49,625 nt of DNA from Bacteroidaceae bacterium (lineage in GTDB: Bacteria; Bacteroidota; Bacteroidia; Bacteroidales; Bacteroidaceae). The position numbers and the translations under genes were made by a program. The notes beneath the pieces are model-generated. The model did no database searches. It was given only the letters and a program-made list of their open reading frames with translations, and had not been told where the DNA came from. The stretch is taken from assembly GCA_030843315.1 (NCBI GenBank), contig JAUUPT010000027.1:1-49625 (forward strand). Direction: 5' to 3'. Of the stretch, positions 16,278 to 24,142 are shown piece after piece (position 1 is the first letter of the stretch; every line of letters begins with the position of its first letter).

Positions 16278-19200
16278 ATGCAGGATTTTGTTCATTTACA
16301 CGTTCATACCCAGTATTCGCTTTTGGATGGTCAGGCAAGTGTAAGCCGCCTGGTAGACAAGGCTATGAAGGACGGGATGAAGGGTATCGCCGTAACCGAT
16401 CATGGTAATATGTTCGGTATTAAGGAATTCACCAACTATGTCAATAAGAAGAATAGTGGTCCGAAAGGGGAGATTAAAGACTTGAAGAAACGGATTGCCG
16501 GGATTGAAAGCGGTGAAATAGCTTGTGAGGACAAAGATGCTGAAATTGCTGACTGCCGTGCAAAGATTGCAGAGGCGGAAAATAAGTTGTTCAAACCCAT
16601 CATCGGTTGCGAAATGTATGTGGCACGTCGCACAATGGATAAAAGGGAAGGAAAACCGGACCAGAGCGGTTATCACCTGATAGTGCTGGCAAAGAATGAA
16701 ACGGGCTACCATAACCTGATAAAATTAGTATCCCGCGCATGGACCAAAGGATATTATATGCGTCCGCGTACCGACCGCAACGAATTGGAGAAGTATCACG
16801 AAGGACTGATTGTCTGCTCGGCTTGTATAGGCGGTGAGGTTCCCAAGAGAATTATCAATGACCAGTTGGAAGAGGCGGAAGAAGCCATTCGCTGGTATAA
16901 GAATCTTTTCGGCGACGATTACTATCTGGAACTTCAGCGACATAAAGCCACCGTGCCGCGTGCCAATCACGAAGCCTATCCCTTGCAGCAAAAGGCGAAT
17001 GCCAAGTTGCTGGAATACGCCAGGAAGTATGATATCAAAGTAATTTGTTCCAACGACGTCCATTTTGTGGATGAAGAGAATGCGGAGGCGCACGACCGTT
17101 TGATTTGCCTCAGTACGGGCAAGGATTTGGATGATCCGAGCCGTATGCTCTATACCAAACAAGAGTGGATGAAGACAAAAGCGGAGATGAACACCTTGTT
17201 TGAAGATGTTCCCGAAGCATTGTCCAATACATTGGAGATACTGGATAAAGTGGAGTATTACTCCATTGACCACGCACCCATCATGCCTACTTTCGCTATT
17301 CCCGAGGATTTCGGAACGGAAGAAGGCTATCGTCAGAAGTACACGGAAAAAGACTTGTTCGACGAATTCACCCAAGATGAAAATGGGAATGTTGTACTGA
17401 GCGAAGAAGATGCCAAGGATAAAATCAGACGCTTGGGAGGCTATGATAAATTGTACCGTATCAAACTGGAAGCCGATTATCTTGCCAAACTGACTTTCGA
17501 CGGCGCAAAGATATTCTATGGTGATCCTTTGTCGGACGAGGTGATGGAGCGTTTGAAGTTCGAACTGCACATCATGAAGACAATGGGTTTTCCGGGTTAC
17601 TTCCTCATCGTGCAGGACTTTATTGCGGCGGGTCGCAATATGGGCGTCTCCATTGGCCCGGGACGTGGTTCGGCAGCCGGTTCGGCCGTGGCGTACTGCT
17701 TACAGATTACTAAGATTGACCCTATCAAGTACGATTTGCTGTTTGAGCGTTTCTTGAATCCCGACCGTATATCATTGCCCGATATCGATATCGACTTCGA
17801 TGATGACGGACGTGGAGAGGTACTCCGTTGGGTAACCAATAAATATGGGCAGGAAAAGGTGGCCCATATCATTACTTATGGTACGATGGCTACCAAACTT
17901 GCCATCAAAGACGTAGCCCGGGTACAGAAACTTCCGTTGTCGGAGTCCGATCGTCTGGCTAAGTTAGTGCCGGATAAAATTCCCGATAAGAAACTGAACC
18001 TGAAGAATGCCATCGAATACGTGCCCGAACTGCAAGCGGCGGAAGCTTCGCCTGATCCTTTGGTGCGTGATACGCTGAAATATGCCAAGATGCTCGAAGG
18101 CAATGTTCGCGGTACGGGTGTACATGCCTGTGGTACGATAATCTGCCGTGATGATATTACGGACTGGGTGCCTGTGAGCACTGCCGACGACAAGGAGACA
18201 GGCGAAAAGATGCTCGTCACCCAATATGAAGGTTCCGTTATTGAAGATACGGGACTGATCAAGATGGACTTCCTGGGATTGAAGACCTTATCGATTATCA
18301 AGGAAGCCGTGGCAAACGTACGCTTGCATCGTGGCTTGAGCTTGGATATAGATAAGGTTCTTATCGATGATGAGGCTACCTATAAGTTGTATAGTGATGG
18401 TCGCACAGTCGGTACATTCCAGTTTGAGTCTGCCGGAATGCAGAAATACCTGCGTGAATTGCAGCCCTCTACTTTTGAGGACCTCATTGCGATGAACGCC
18501 CTCTATCGACCGGGTCCTATGGATTATATCCCGGACTTTATCGACCGTAAGCACGGGCGTAAGCCTATCGAGTACGATATCCCCGTTATGGAGAAATACT
18601 TGAAGGATACGTATGGTATTACCGTTTATCAGGAGCAGGTGATGCTTCTGTCCCGTCTGCTTGCCGACTTTACCCGTGGCGAGTCCGATGCCTTGCGTAA
18701 GGCGATGGGTAAGAAACTGCGTGACAAGCTGGACCACATGAAACCCAAATTCATTGCAGGCGGCCAGAAGAACGGACATGACCCGAAAGTGCTTGAAAAG
18801 ATATGGGCCGACTGGGAAAAGTTTGCATCCTACGCCTTCAACAAGTCTCATGCCACCTGCTATTCCTGGGTAGCCTACCAGACGGCTTACCTGAAAGCAA
18901 ACTACCCGGCAGAATACATGGCGGCCGTCATGAGTCGAAGTTTGTCGAACATTACCGATATCACCAAACTGATGGACGAATGTAAGGCTATGGGCATCAA
19001 TACATTGGGGCCGGATGTAAATGAAAGTAACTTGAAGTTTACTGTTAACGGTGAAGGCAATATCCGTTTCGGACTCGGTGCTGTGAAAGGCGTGGGCGAA
19101 GGTGCTGTGCAGAGTATTATGGAAGAACGTGAAAAGAACGGGCCGTATGCCGGTATCTTCGATTTTGTGCAGCGTGTCAACTTAAATGCCTGCAATAAGA

Positions 19201-20072
19201 AGAATATTGAATGCCTTGCCCTGGCCGGTGGCTTCGACAGTTTCCCGGAGCTGAAGCGTGAACAATACTTTGCCGTAAATTCAAGGAACGAGGTATTTAT
19301 AGAGACGTTGGTGCGTTATGGTAACCGCTATCAGGCAGACAAGGCTGCTGCTGCCAATTCCTTGTTCGGTGGTGAGAATGTGGTGGATATTGCCACTCCC
19401 GAAATTCCTGAGGCTGAGCGTTGGAGCGATCTCGACCGTCTGAACCGGGAGCGTGATTTGGTGGGTATCTACCTTTCGGCCCATCCGTTGGATGAATATT
19501 CCGTCGTATTGGAACATGTTTGTAATACGCACATGGCGGAGTTGGAAGATAAAACTGCGCTTGTCGGACGTGAAATAACGATGGGCGGTATTGTCACATC
19601 CGTCCGCCGTGGCATCAGCAAGAACGGTAATCCTTATGGCATTGCCAAGATAGAAGACTATTCCGGTTCGGCAGAGCTTCCGTTCTTCGGCAACGACTGG
19701 GTGACTTACCAGGGGTATCTGGGCGAGCGTACCTTCCTCTTTATCAAGGCACGCTGCCAACCCAAACAATGGCGCCAGGATGAACTGGAATTGAAGATAA
19801 CCTCTATGGAATTGCTGCCCGATGTAAAAGAGAAGCTGATTGAGAAGATAACAATTCTTATCCCTCTCAGTGTATTGAATAAAGGTTTGGTTGCCGAGCT
19901 GGCAGCACTTACGAAAGACCATCCCGGAAATACGGAACTTTACTTCAAAGTAATGGATTCGGATAGTAAAATGACCGTTGACCTGGTGTCACGTCCGGTG
20001 AAGCTTTCGGTAGGGCGTGATCTTATCTCTTATTTAAAAGAGCGTCCCGACCTTGAGTTTCGGATTAATTAG
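16278..20072 (+). CDS. dnaE: DNA polymerase III subunit alpha
   Basis: A 1264-residue replicative polymerase. The PHP domain opens with HLHVHTQYSLLDG and AVTDHGNMFG. The polymerase palm carries GRGSAAGSAVAYC and the catalytic aspartates in LPDIDIDFDDDG. The fingers, helix-hairpin-helix and OB-fold regions follow (OB start near GREITMGGIV). The ATG at 16278 has an AGAAAGGA ribosome-binding sequence 9 bases upstream and starts at the family N-terminus; an upstream start at 16230 would add a non-conserved tail. The PHP domain has a charged, coiled-coil-like insert at about residues 57-103. The 3' end overlaps the -33 element of trxA. Confidence 0.97.
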   Translation: MQDFVHLHVHTQYSLLDGQASVSRLVDKAMKDGMKGIAVTDHGNMFGIKEFTNYVNKKNSGPKGEIKDLKKRIAGIESGEIACEDKDAEIADCRAKIAEAENKLFKPIIGCEMYVARRTMDKREGKPDQSGYHLIVLAKNETGYHNLIKLVSRAWTKGYYMRPRTDRNELEKYHEGLIVCSACIGGEVPKRIINDQLEEAEEAIRWYKNLFGDDYYLELQRHKATVPRANHEAYPLQQKANAKLLEYARKYDIKVICSNDVHFVDEENAEAHDRLICLSTGKDLDDPSRMLYTKQEWMKTKAEMNTLFEDVPEALSNTLEILDKVEYYSIDHAPIMPTFAIPEDFGTEEGYRQKYTEKDLFDEFTQDENGNVVLSEEDAKDKIRRLGGYDKLYRIKLEADYLAKLTFDGAKIFYGDPLSDEVMERLKFELHIMKTMGFPGYFLIVQDFIAAGRNMGVSIGPGRGSAAGSAVAYCLQITKIDPIKYDLLFERFLNPDRISLPDIDIDFDDDGRGEVLRWVTNKYGQEKVAHIITYGTMATKLAIKDVARVQKLPLSESDRLAKLVPDKIPDKKLNLKNAIEYVPELQAAEASPDPLVRDTLKYAKMLEGNVRGTGVHACGTIICRDDITDWVPVSTADDKETGEKMLVTQYEGSVIEDTGLIKMDFLGLKTLSIIKEAVANVRLHRGLSLDIDKVLIDDEATYKLYSDGRTVGTFQFESAGMQKYLRELQPSTFEDLIAMNALYRPGPMDYIPDFIDRKHGRKPIEYDIPVMEKYLKDTYGITVYQEQVMLLSRLLADFTRGESDALRKAMGKKLRDKLDHMKPKFIAGGQKNGHDPKVLEKIWADWEKFASYAFNKSHATCYSWVAYQTAYLKANYPAEYMAAVMSRSLSNITDITKLMDECKAMGINTLGPDVNESNLKFTVNGEGNIRFGLGAVKGVGEGAVQSIMEEREKNGPYAGIFDFVQRVNLNACNKKNIECLALAGGFDSFPELKREQYFAVNSRNEVFIETLVRYGNRYQADKAAAANSLFGGENVVDIATPEIPEAERWSDLDRLNRERDLVGIYLSAHPLDEYSVVLEHVCNTHMAELEDKTALVGREITMGGIVTSVRRGISKNGNPYGIAKIEDYSGSAELPFFGNDWVTYQGYLGERTFLFIKARCQPKQWRQDELELKITSMELLPDVKEKLIEKITILIPLSVLNKGLVAELAALTKDHPGNTELYFKVMDSDSKMTVDLVSRPVKLSVGRDLISYLKERPDLEFRIN

Positions 20073-20081
20073 TTATCTTTG
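20053..20081 (+). promoter_or_regulatory. Promoter of trxA, overlapping the end of dnaE
   Basis: TTG at 20053-20055 lies inside the last codons of dnaE, and TATCTTTG at 20074-20081 follows its stop. The spacing is 18 bases. Transcription should start near 20088 and give a leader of about 70 bases. Confidence 0.7.
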
Positions 20082-20158
20082 TTTCATCAATGAAGATTTA
20101 GTATATTAAAATTGATAGTGAACTAACAATATATAGTTGATATTTAATATTAAAAGAG

Positions 20159-20473
20159 ATGGCTTTAGAAATTACAGACAGCAATTTTCAGGAACTCCTG
20201 GCAGAAGGTAAACCTGTAGTTATGGATTTTTGGGCACCATGGTGCGGACCTTGCAAAATGGTAGGCCCTATCATCGATGAACTGGCAACCGAATACGAAG
20301 GCAAAGTTATCATCGGTAAGTGCGACGTAGATGAAAACAGCGATGTAGCAGCCGAATATGGCATCCGCAACATTCCTACTGTGCTATTCTTCAAAGATGG
20401 AAAGTTGGTAGACAAGCAAGTCGGCTCTGCTGCGAAGTCAGTATTTGCCGGCAAGATAGATGCATTGCTATAA
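20159..20473 (+). CDS. trxA: Thioredoxin
   Basis: A 104-residue cytoplasmic protein-disulfide reductant. The active site is WCGPC (C29 and C32) in FWAPWCGPCKMVGP, and the cis-proline region is IRNIPTVLFF. No signal peptide. It has its own promoter and is followed after 48 bases by a small acidic gene. Confidence 0.97.
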   Translation: MALEITDSNFQELLAEGKPVVMDFWAPWCGPCKMVGPIIDELATEYEGKVIIGKCDVDENSDVAAEYGIRNIPTVLFFKDGKLVDKQVGSAAKSVFAGKIDALL

Positions 20474-20521
20474 TCAGGCCTGAGAACCTTGTGACACATA
20501 AACCCTTTAAATAATATAGAT

Positions 20522-20857
20522 ATGGGAATGGAAGACGATTTTTTGCTGAATGATGCCGATGATGAAAAAACCATCGAGTACATCAAGAACTATTTGCCGC
20601 AGGAGTTGAAGGAGAAATTCTCTGACGACGAATTCTATTATTTCCTCGATTTGATTGACGAGTATTATTCCGAGAGCGGCATCCTTGATGCGCAGCCCGA
20701 TGCGGACGGATACATTGAAATCGATTTGGGAAAGGTCGTGGACTATATAGTCAAAGAAGCCCATAAAGATGAAATGGGTGATTATGAACCGGAAGAGATC
20801 CTTTTCATCGTACAAGGTGAACTGGAATTTACAGAGTCTCTCGGCGGCGAAGAGTAA
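20522..20857 (+). CDS. Conserved acidic protein of unknown function
   Basis: A 111-residue, strongly acidic, soluble protein (many Asp and Glu, few Lys). I do not recognise a domain. Predicted helices alternate with short loops (for example EYIKNYLPQELKEKFSDDEF). It follows trxA in the same direction and ends before a clear terminator, so trxA and this gene form a transcription unit. It may be a redox- or folding-related partner, but that is inference from position only. Confidence 0.75.
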   Translation: MGMEDDFLLNDADDEKTIEYIKNYLPQELKEKFSDDEFYYFLDLIDEYYSESGILDAQPDADGYIEIDLGKVVDYIVKEAHKDEMGDYEPEEILFIVQGELEFTESLGGEE

Positions 20858-20876
20858 TAGTACCGAAGAATAAAGC

Positions 20877-20916
20877 AAAAAGGCGCAGACTGTATATAGT
20901 CTGTGCCTTTTTGTTT
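20877..20916 (+). terminator. Rho-independent terminator after the trxA unit
   Basis: AGGCGCAGAC (20881-20890) pairs with GTCTGTGCCT (20899-20908) around an 8-base loop, with one G-T pair, then a run of T. Flanking A and T tracts make it usable on both strands, so it may also end the minus-strand Imm17 unit. Confidence 0.85.
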
Positions 20917-20944
20917 TTATACTTATATTATAAGGAGTATCCTA

Positions 20945-21163
20945 TTATTGCGTCGGCGGTGTGTTCATGAAGAAGAATACGGCTGTACCGATAAGGATGG
21001 CGCCCAATGCACCGTAGAACCAGCGTGCCTGGCGGCGTCCCACGTTTTGCACTATGAACTGGGTATTGCGGGCGGTAAAGAACCACTCCCAGTCCAGCAA
21101 GGCGGCCAGTAAGGAGATGATGCCCGCTATGGCAAAGATGCCTTGAATGATGTATTGACTCAT
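20945..21163 (-). CDS. Immunity-17-like small membrane protein
   Basis: A 72-residue protein with two membrane segments (IIQGIFAIAGIISLLAALLD and FYGALGAILIGTAVFFF) separated by a basic loop (VQNVGRRQARW). This matches the Imm17 family in layout. Despite the family name no toxin gene is adjacent; it overlaps the end of tsaE by 4 bases and is probably a housekeeping relative. Confidence 0.7.
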   Translation of the reverse strand: MSQYIIQGIFAIAGIISLLAALLDWEWFFTARNTQFIVQNVGRRQARWFYGALGAILIGTAVFFFMNTPPTQ

Positions 21164-21585
21164 CCCAATTCTTCCATTGTGAGCTTGCGTTCACCGTTCT
21201 CCACTTCCTCAATGGTCACTTTGACGGCATTGCCCGGCAAGAGTTCTTCCACCAGTTCCGGCCATTCGATGAAACAGAGAGCACCGCTGTAGAAGTAGTC
21301 TTCATAGCCCATGTCGTACACTTCTTCCAGTTTCTTGATACGGTAAAAGTCGAAGTGATAAATCAGTTCGCCGGCTGTGTCGGAACGGTATTCGTTGACA
21401 ATGGCAAAGGTAGGGGAGGTGATGACGTCGGAAACGCCCAGTTCCTCGCATACGGCTTTGACGAAAGTAGTTTTACCGGCTCCCATTTTTCCGTAAAGGG
21501 CAAAGACGGTATTGTCGCCCATAGCTGCAATGAACTGGCGGGCGGCTTCATGAATCTGGTCTAATGACTGAATCTTGATTTCCAT
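21160..21585 (-). CDS. tsaE: tRNA threonylcarbamoyladenosine biosynthesis ATPase TsaE
   Basis: A 141-residue cytoplasmic ATPase needed with TsaB and TsaD to make t6A37 of ANN-decoding tRNAs. The Walker A is YGKMGAGKTTFVKAVCEELG. Conserved stretches SPTFAIVNEY, YHFDFYRIKKLEEV and CFIEWPE follow. The ATG at 21585 gives the normal family length; a longer frame reaches 21738 but overlaps the metal permease gene. Confidence 0.93.
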   Translation of the reverse strand: MEIKIQSLDQIHEAARQFIAAMGDNTVFALYGKMGAGKTTFVKAVCEELGVSDVITSPTFAIVNEYRSDTAGELIYHFDFYRIKKLEEVYDMGYEDYFYSGALCFIEWPELVEELLPGNAVKVTIEEVENGERKLTMEELG

Positions 21586-21605
21586 AGGTAATCTGTAATG
21601 AATGC

Positions 21606-22421
21606 TTATTTCCTTTGCAAAGATAGATAAAAACTCTTTCCCGTTTTGCAAATTGCATAAATAATGATGGAAAAGAAGATGATAGATGCTCCTGAAGGTA
21701 CGTTCAGGTAGAAGGAAATCATTAACCCACCCAGGCAACTAAGGTAGCCGATGCCGATAGAGAGCCAGATAATGCGGTGGAATCGGTGCGAGAATAGGTT
21801 GGCCGTCATTTGCGGAATGGTGAGCAGGGAGATGACAAGCACGATACCAACCATGCGCAGACATGCCACGATGGTGAGTGCAATGAACATCATCAGTACA
21901 TATTCGAATACTTGCACGGGGATGCCTTGTGAGCGGGCAAACTCCCGGTCGAAAGCTACGTAGATGATGGGGCGCAGATACAGCACAAAGAACAATATCA
22001 ATATGGCGGCAAGACCACCCAACAGGGCGATATCGCTCAGATTAATAGTAAGAATATTCCCGAACAGATAGGCCGATAAATCGGGCGCAAATCCCGGAGA
22101 AAGGAAGGTGAACATAATTCCCAACGCCATCCCCAATGTCCAGAATACCGCAATGGCTGAGTCTTCGCGCATATCCTTTCGTTTGCTGAGCCATTCCACG
22201 CCGAAAGCGGAGAATACGGCAAATATAGCTGCGGACAGTATGGGGGAGATTCCTGTGTAAAGTCCCAGTCCGATGCCGCCAAAAGAAGCATGCGTCAGTC
22301 CGCCGCTGATGAACACCAGTCGCCGGGTGACGATGTACGTTCCTATCAATCCGCAAGCGATGCTTGCCAGCAGGCTGCCGATGAGGGCGTGCTGGAAGAA
22401 GGTGTATTGTAGTAGGTCCAT
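21606..22421 (-). CDS. ABC-3 family metal-ion transporter permease
   Basis: A 271-residue membrane protein with about eight to nine hydrophobic segments. It has the typical opening (IACGLIGTYIVTRRLVFISG) and the conserved GGLTHASFGGIGLG segment of ZnuB/MntB-type permeases, which move zinc or manganese inward together with a binding protein and an ATPase. Neither partner is in the window, so the metal cannot be named. It is 20 bases before tsaE on the minus strand. Confidence 0.88.
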   Translation of the reverse strand: MDLLQYTFFQHALIGSLLASIACGLIGTYIVTRRLVFISGGLTHASFGGIGLGLYTGISPILSAAIFAVFSAFGVEWLSKRKDMREDSAIAVFWTLGMALGIMFTFLSPGFAPDLSAYLFGNILTINLSDIALLGGLAAILILFFVLYLRPIIYVAFDREFARSQGIPVQVFEYVLMMFIALTIVACLRMVGIVLVISLLTIPQMTANLFSHRFHRIIWLSIGIGYLSCLGGLMISFYLNVPSGASIIFFSIIIYAICKTGKSFYLSLQRK

Positions 22422-22544
22422 AAGCCTCTCCCCTAGCCCCTCCCCCGTAGGGAGGGGAGTAAGGATTGTTTTGTTGATTAAACGGTTGAATAATTAAAGT
22501 AACTTATTCCCCTCCCTACGGGGGAGGGGTTAGGGGAGAGGCTT
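22422..22544. repeat. Long inverted repeat, 42-base arms
   Basis: Arms at 22422-22463 and 22503-22544 are complementary at 40 of 42 positions; the two exceptions are G-T pairs. Each arm also contains a smaller perfect hairpin (CCCCTCCC, then CCGTA, then GGGAGGGG). CCTCTCCCCTAACCCC-type elements occur as dispersed repeats in Bacteroides. The right arm supplies the last codons and the stop of the gene at 22530-22955. Confidence 0.85.
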
Positions 22545-22955
22545 CCTTCTCTCTCCGATAATGAGGAACACCTCGTCCTTTATATTATCCGGCAATGCGA
22601 TGCCACGCAACTGCAAACTTCGCACCCAGCCGGCTACGTCGGTATCTTGCATGGTGTAGAACACGTCTCTGAACTCCTCTTCCTGTTCCGGCGCATAGGC
22701 GTCGGGACTGAGGCCGATGTACTTGTCCAGTTCCTCGTCATCGTAATATTCTATTTTCTTGCTGACGGCGGCCAGCAGGCTGTCCCGCTCGCAGACTTCG
22801 TGCTGTCCGCAGCATTCCGCATCTACTTCCTGCACTTCGGGCATGGCATCCAGTTCGCCGCGGTCAATCTTCTGTTGTAGTCTTCGGTTGCGTATCACTC
22901 CCGCCACAGCTGCAATAAGGGCGAGGACGATCAGGCTAATAATTAATATCCACAT
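22530..22955 (-). CDS. Membrane-anchored protein of unknown function
   Basis: A 141-residue protein with one N-terminal membrane segment (MWILIISLIVLALIAAVAGV) and a soluble acidic tail. A cysteine pair occurs in DAECCGQHEVC. I do not recognise the family. The ATG at 22955 has an AGAAAGGAAAC ribosome-binding sequence; a longer frame from 23036 is less likely. The final four residues KPLP and the stop codon come from the inverted repeat at 22422-22544, so the natural end of the protein may have been altered. Confidence 0.75.
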   Translation of the reverse strand: MWILIISLIVLALIAAVAGVIRNRRLQQKIDRGELDAMPEVQEVDAECCGQHEVCERDSLLAAVSKKIEYYDDEELDKYIGLSPDAYAPEQEEEFRDVFYTMQDTDVAGWVRSLQLRGIALPDNIKDEVFLIIGERRKPLP

Positions 22956-23066
22956 GAGTTTCCTTTCTCTGAAAAACGCGTCTTGTAATAGAACGGACAA
23001 AGATACACATTGTTTGGCATATAAAGAAAAAAACACTCATTACTATCACCGGTCATTAAATTTTTC

Positions 23067-23074
23067 TATATTTG
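23067..23074 (+). promoter_or_regulatory. -7 box for tatA
   Basis: TATATTTG matches TAnnTTTG, 18 bases before the ATG at 23092. No clear -33 element. Confidence 0.45.
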
Positions 23075-23091
23075 CATCAAATTAATCCGAT

Positions 23092-23319
23092 ATGACTATG
23101 ACAAACTTACTTTTATTAGGTTTCCTGCCCAGCGGTTCCGAATGGATTATCATCGCGTTGGTTATTTTGCTTTTGTTTGGTGGTAAGAAAATTCCTGAAC
23201 TGATGCGTGGCCTTGGCAAAGGTGTGAAGAGCTTCAAAGACGGAGTGAACGAGGCCAAAGAAGAAATCAGTAAAGCCCAGGAAGACTTGGATAAACCGGC
23301 AGATAGTGAAGTGAAATAA
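23092..23319 (+). CDS. tatA: Sec-independent protein translocase TatA/TatE
   Basis: A 75-residue protein with a membrane helix (EWIIIALVILLLFGGKKIPE) followed by the amphipathic helix RGLGKGVKSFKDGVNEAKEE. TatA forms the pore part of the twin-arginine system, which exports folded proteins. tatC starts one base after its stop codon. Confidence 0.93.
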   Translation: MTMTNLLLLGFLPSGSEWIIIALVILLLFGGKKIPELMRGLGKGVKSFKDGVNEAKEEISKAQEDLDKPADSEVK

Positions 23320-23320
23320 A

Positions 23321-24142
23321 GTGGCTGATAAAGAATTAACCTTCTGGGATCATCTGGATGAATTGCGCCGAGTGCTGTTTCGCATTATCGGCGTATGGTT
23401 TGTATTGGCTGTAGTCTACTTCCTTGCTATGCCCTATTTGTTCGACAAGGTGATACTTGCACCTTGCCACAATGATTTTATCTTCTATGACCTGCTGCGC
23501 TATATAGGCGAGACATTTCATCTGGAAGATGAGTTCTTCACCCAGGAGTTTCATGTAAAACTTATCAACATCAATCTGGCTGCTCCGTTCTTTGTCCACC
23601 TGTCCACTGCTTTCTGGATGTCGGTGGTGACGGCGGCACCTTATCTTTTCTTTGAAATATGGCGGTTCGTCCGTCCCGCGCTCTATCGCAACGAACGCAA
23701 GGGGGTGGGGAAGGCACTGAGTGTCGGAACGGTCATGTTCTATCTCGGCGTACTGCTGGGCTACTTCATGGTCTATCCGCTGACGTTGCGTTTCCTTTCT
23801 ACTTACAAATTGAGCGACGCCATCGAGAATCAGATTTCCCTTAATTCGTATATAGACAATTTCATGATGCTGGTGCTCTGCATGGGCTTGGCATTCGAGT
23901 TGCCGCTGGTGACGTGGTTGCTTTCCCTGTTGGGGCTGGTGCATAAGACTTTCTTGCGTAAATACCGCCGCCATGCCATTGTCATCATCGTTATTGCAGC
24001 TGCCATCATTACGCCCACCGGCGACCCGTTCACTTTGACGGTAGTAGCCGTTCCGCTTTACATGCTCTATGAGTTGAGTATCCTGATGATAAAGGATAAG
24101 AAGACTGATGACGATGCAGAAGAAGCGGAGACGGAAGAATGA
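23321..24142 (+). CDS. tatC: Sec-independent protein translocase TatC
   Basis: A 273-residue, six-helix membrane protein. The start is LTFWDHLDELRRVLFRI, the family N-terminal signature, and FFEIWRFVRPALYRNERKG is the conserved first periplasmic/cytoplasmic loop. The start codon is GTG. TatC recognises twin-arginine signal peptides. Its stop overlaps the start of the nuclease-helicase gene by 4 bases. Confidence 0.94.
   Translation: MADKELTFWDHLDELRRVLFRIIGVWFVLAVVYFLAMPYLFDKVILAPCHNDFIFYDLLRYIGETFHLEDEFFTQEFHVKLININLAAPFFVHLSTAFWMSVVTAAPYLFFEIWRFVRPALYRNERKGVGKALSVGTVMFYLGVLLGYFMVYPLTLRFLSTYKLSDAIENQISLNSYIDNFMMLVLCMGLAFELPLVTWLLSLLGLVHKTFLRKYRRHAIVIIVIAAAIITPTGDPFTLTVVAVPLYMLYELSILMIKDKKTDDDAEEAETEE

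Noticed and set aside
16725..17570. Long minus-strand open frame opposite dnaE
   Set aside because: It is a shadow of the dnaE coding sequence.
20945..21163. Toxin-immunity locus suggested by the Imm17-like protein
   Set aside because: No toxin gene is next to it; the gene is fused by overlap to tsaE in what looks like a housekeeping operon.
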